DNA of 5,307 nt from Bacillota bacterium. Its GTDB lineage: Bacteria; Bacillota; Sulfobacillia; Sulfobacillales; Sulfobacillaceae. Below are positions 4,956-5,307 of the stretch, one piece after another (the stretch's first letter is position 1; each line of letters starts with the position of its first letter). A program made the position numbers and the translations under genes. The stretch is from the NCBI GenBank assembly GCA_023488565.1, contig JAMDDZ010000031.1:1-5307 (forward strand). The letters run 5' to 3'. Under the pieces are notes generated by a model, which did no database searches, was not told the DNA's origin, and worked only from the letters and a program-made list of their open reading frames with translations.

Positions 4956-5307
4956 GGCCGCAGTCCCTGATTTGTGGCAAGTGGCTCATGAAAATTTGCG
5001 TGGTCATCGGCTTGCGCGATAATAGGTGTTGGATTCATCGGCAGGATATCCTACGTGGCAGGGGGCAGGAACCGGCTGAAAGGTTTGTTGAGTAGTCTAT
5101 AGGAGACCAACAGGAGACCGGTGACCCCTTGATTAAAGGCTGTGGTATATGCGCGTCACTACCAGCACATGATTAAGAACCGTGACCGTGGCGGTTCACT
5201 CAATCGGCTGAAACATAAACTCTCGCACTTGAATCAGGGTAGTAAAGATCCTGTCCTGGTCCCCTGGGCTAATCGCGGCAAAGGCGAGATGCGACACAAT
5301 GACCTCT
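4956..5307. other. Downstream region without a supported gene
   Basis: The first 65 bases may be the lost end of the preceding small gene (see the tandem duplication). Beyond that I see no ribosome binding site with a convincing gene, no tRNA or rRNA, and no GC-rich hairpin followed by a run of T that would serve as terminator for the ars cluster. AGGAGACC occurs twice (5101-5108 and 5112-5119). A frame open from 5133 to the window edge, with an ATG at 5169, encodes a basic peptide (GGSLNRLKHKLSHL and so on) that could be part of a decayed or incomplete gene, but it has no ribosome binding site. A 6-bp stem (GAACCG 5177-5182, CGGTTC 5192-5197) falls within this frame. Confidence 0.5.

Noticed and set aside
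5101..5119. Direct repeat of AGGAGACC as a CRISPR or iteron array
   Set aside because: There are only two 8-bp copies, 3 bases apart, and no further units.
5177..5197. Inverted repeat GAACCG/CGGTTC as a terminator
   Set aside because: The stem is only 6 bp with a 9-base loop, and no T run follows on either strand.

Overview
The window is a compact, moderate-GC bacterial segment with strong AGGAGG-type ribosome binding sites and genes packed end to end. It looks like Bacillota. The protein style and the arsenic theme would fit an acidophilic, metal-exposed member such as Sulfobacillus, but that assignment is an impression and not a proven identity.

Layout. Positions 19-258 (minus strand) hold a small membrane-protein gene of unknown function with a near-perfect ribosome binding site. 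Positions about 300-870 have no intact gene. Within them, 421-855 on the plus strand reads like the decayed 3' end of a molybdopterin oxidoreductase gene of the nitrate reductase/formate dehydrogenase type, interrupted by a frameshift and stops. A clear sigma-A-like promoter (873-901) with an overlapping inverted-repeat operator (903-922) then drives a seven-gene plus-strand cluster: arsR (926-1294), an AhpD-like CxxC protein (1349-1606), arsD (1623-1940), arsA half 1 (1946-2824), arsA half 2 (2805-3686, overlapping by 20 bp), a DsrE-family protein (3724-4074) and an FmdE-like protein (4076-4762). A small unknown reading frame (4752-4955) overlaps the end of the cluster and seems to be cut short by a 10-bp tandem duplication. 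The last 350 bases contain no gene I can support.

How the genes work together. ArsR is expected to sense arsenite/antimonite and repress its own promoter. ArsD is a metallochaperone that passes the metalloid to the ArsA ATPase. ArsA is here encoded as two half-size proteins that between them keep both P-loops and the three metalloid-binding cysteines of the full-length enzyme. The AhpD-like, DsrE and FmdE-like proteins all carry candidate redox or metal-binding cysteines, and the last two are unusual partners for an ars operon. No arsB or acr3 pump gene is present in the window, so either the pump is encoded elsewhere or the ATPase pair serves a different purpose. The ArsD-ArsA1-ArsA2-DsrE-FmdE string is the best candidate for an incompletely described system.
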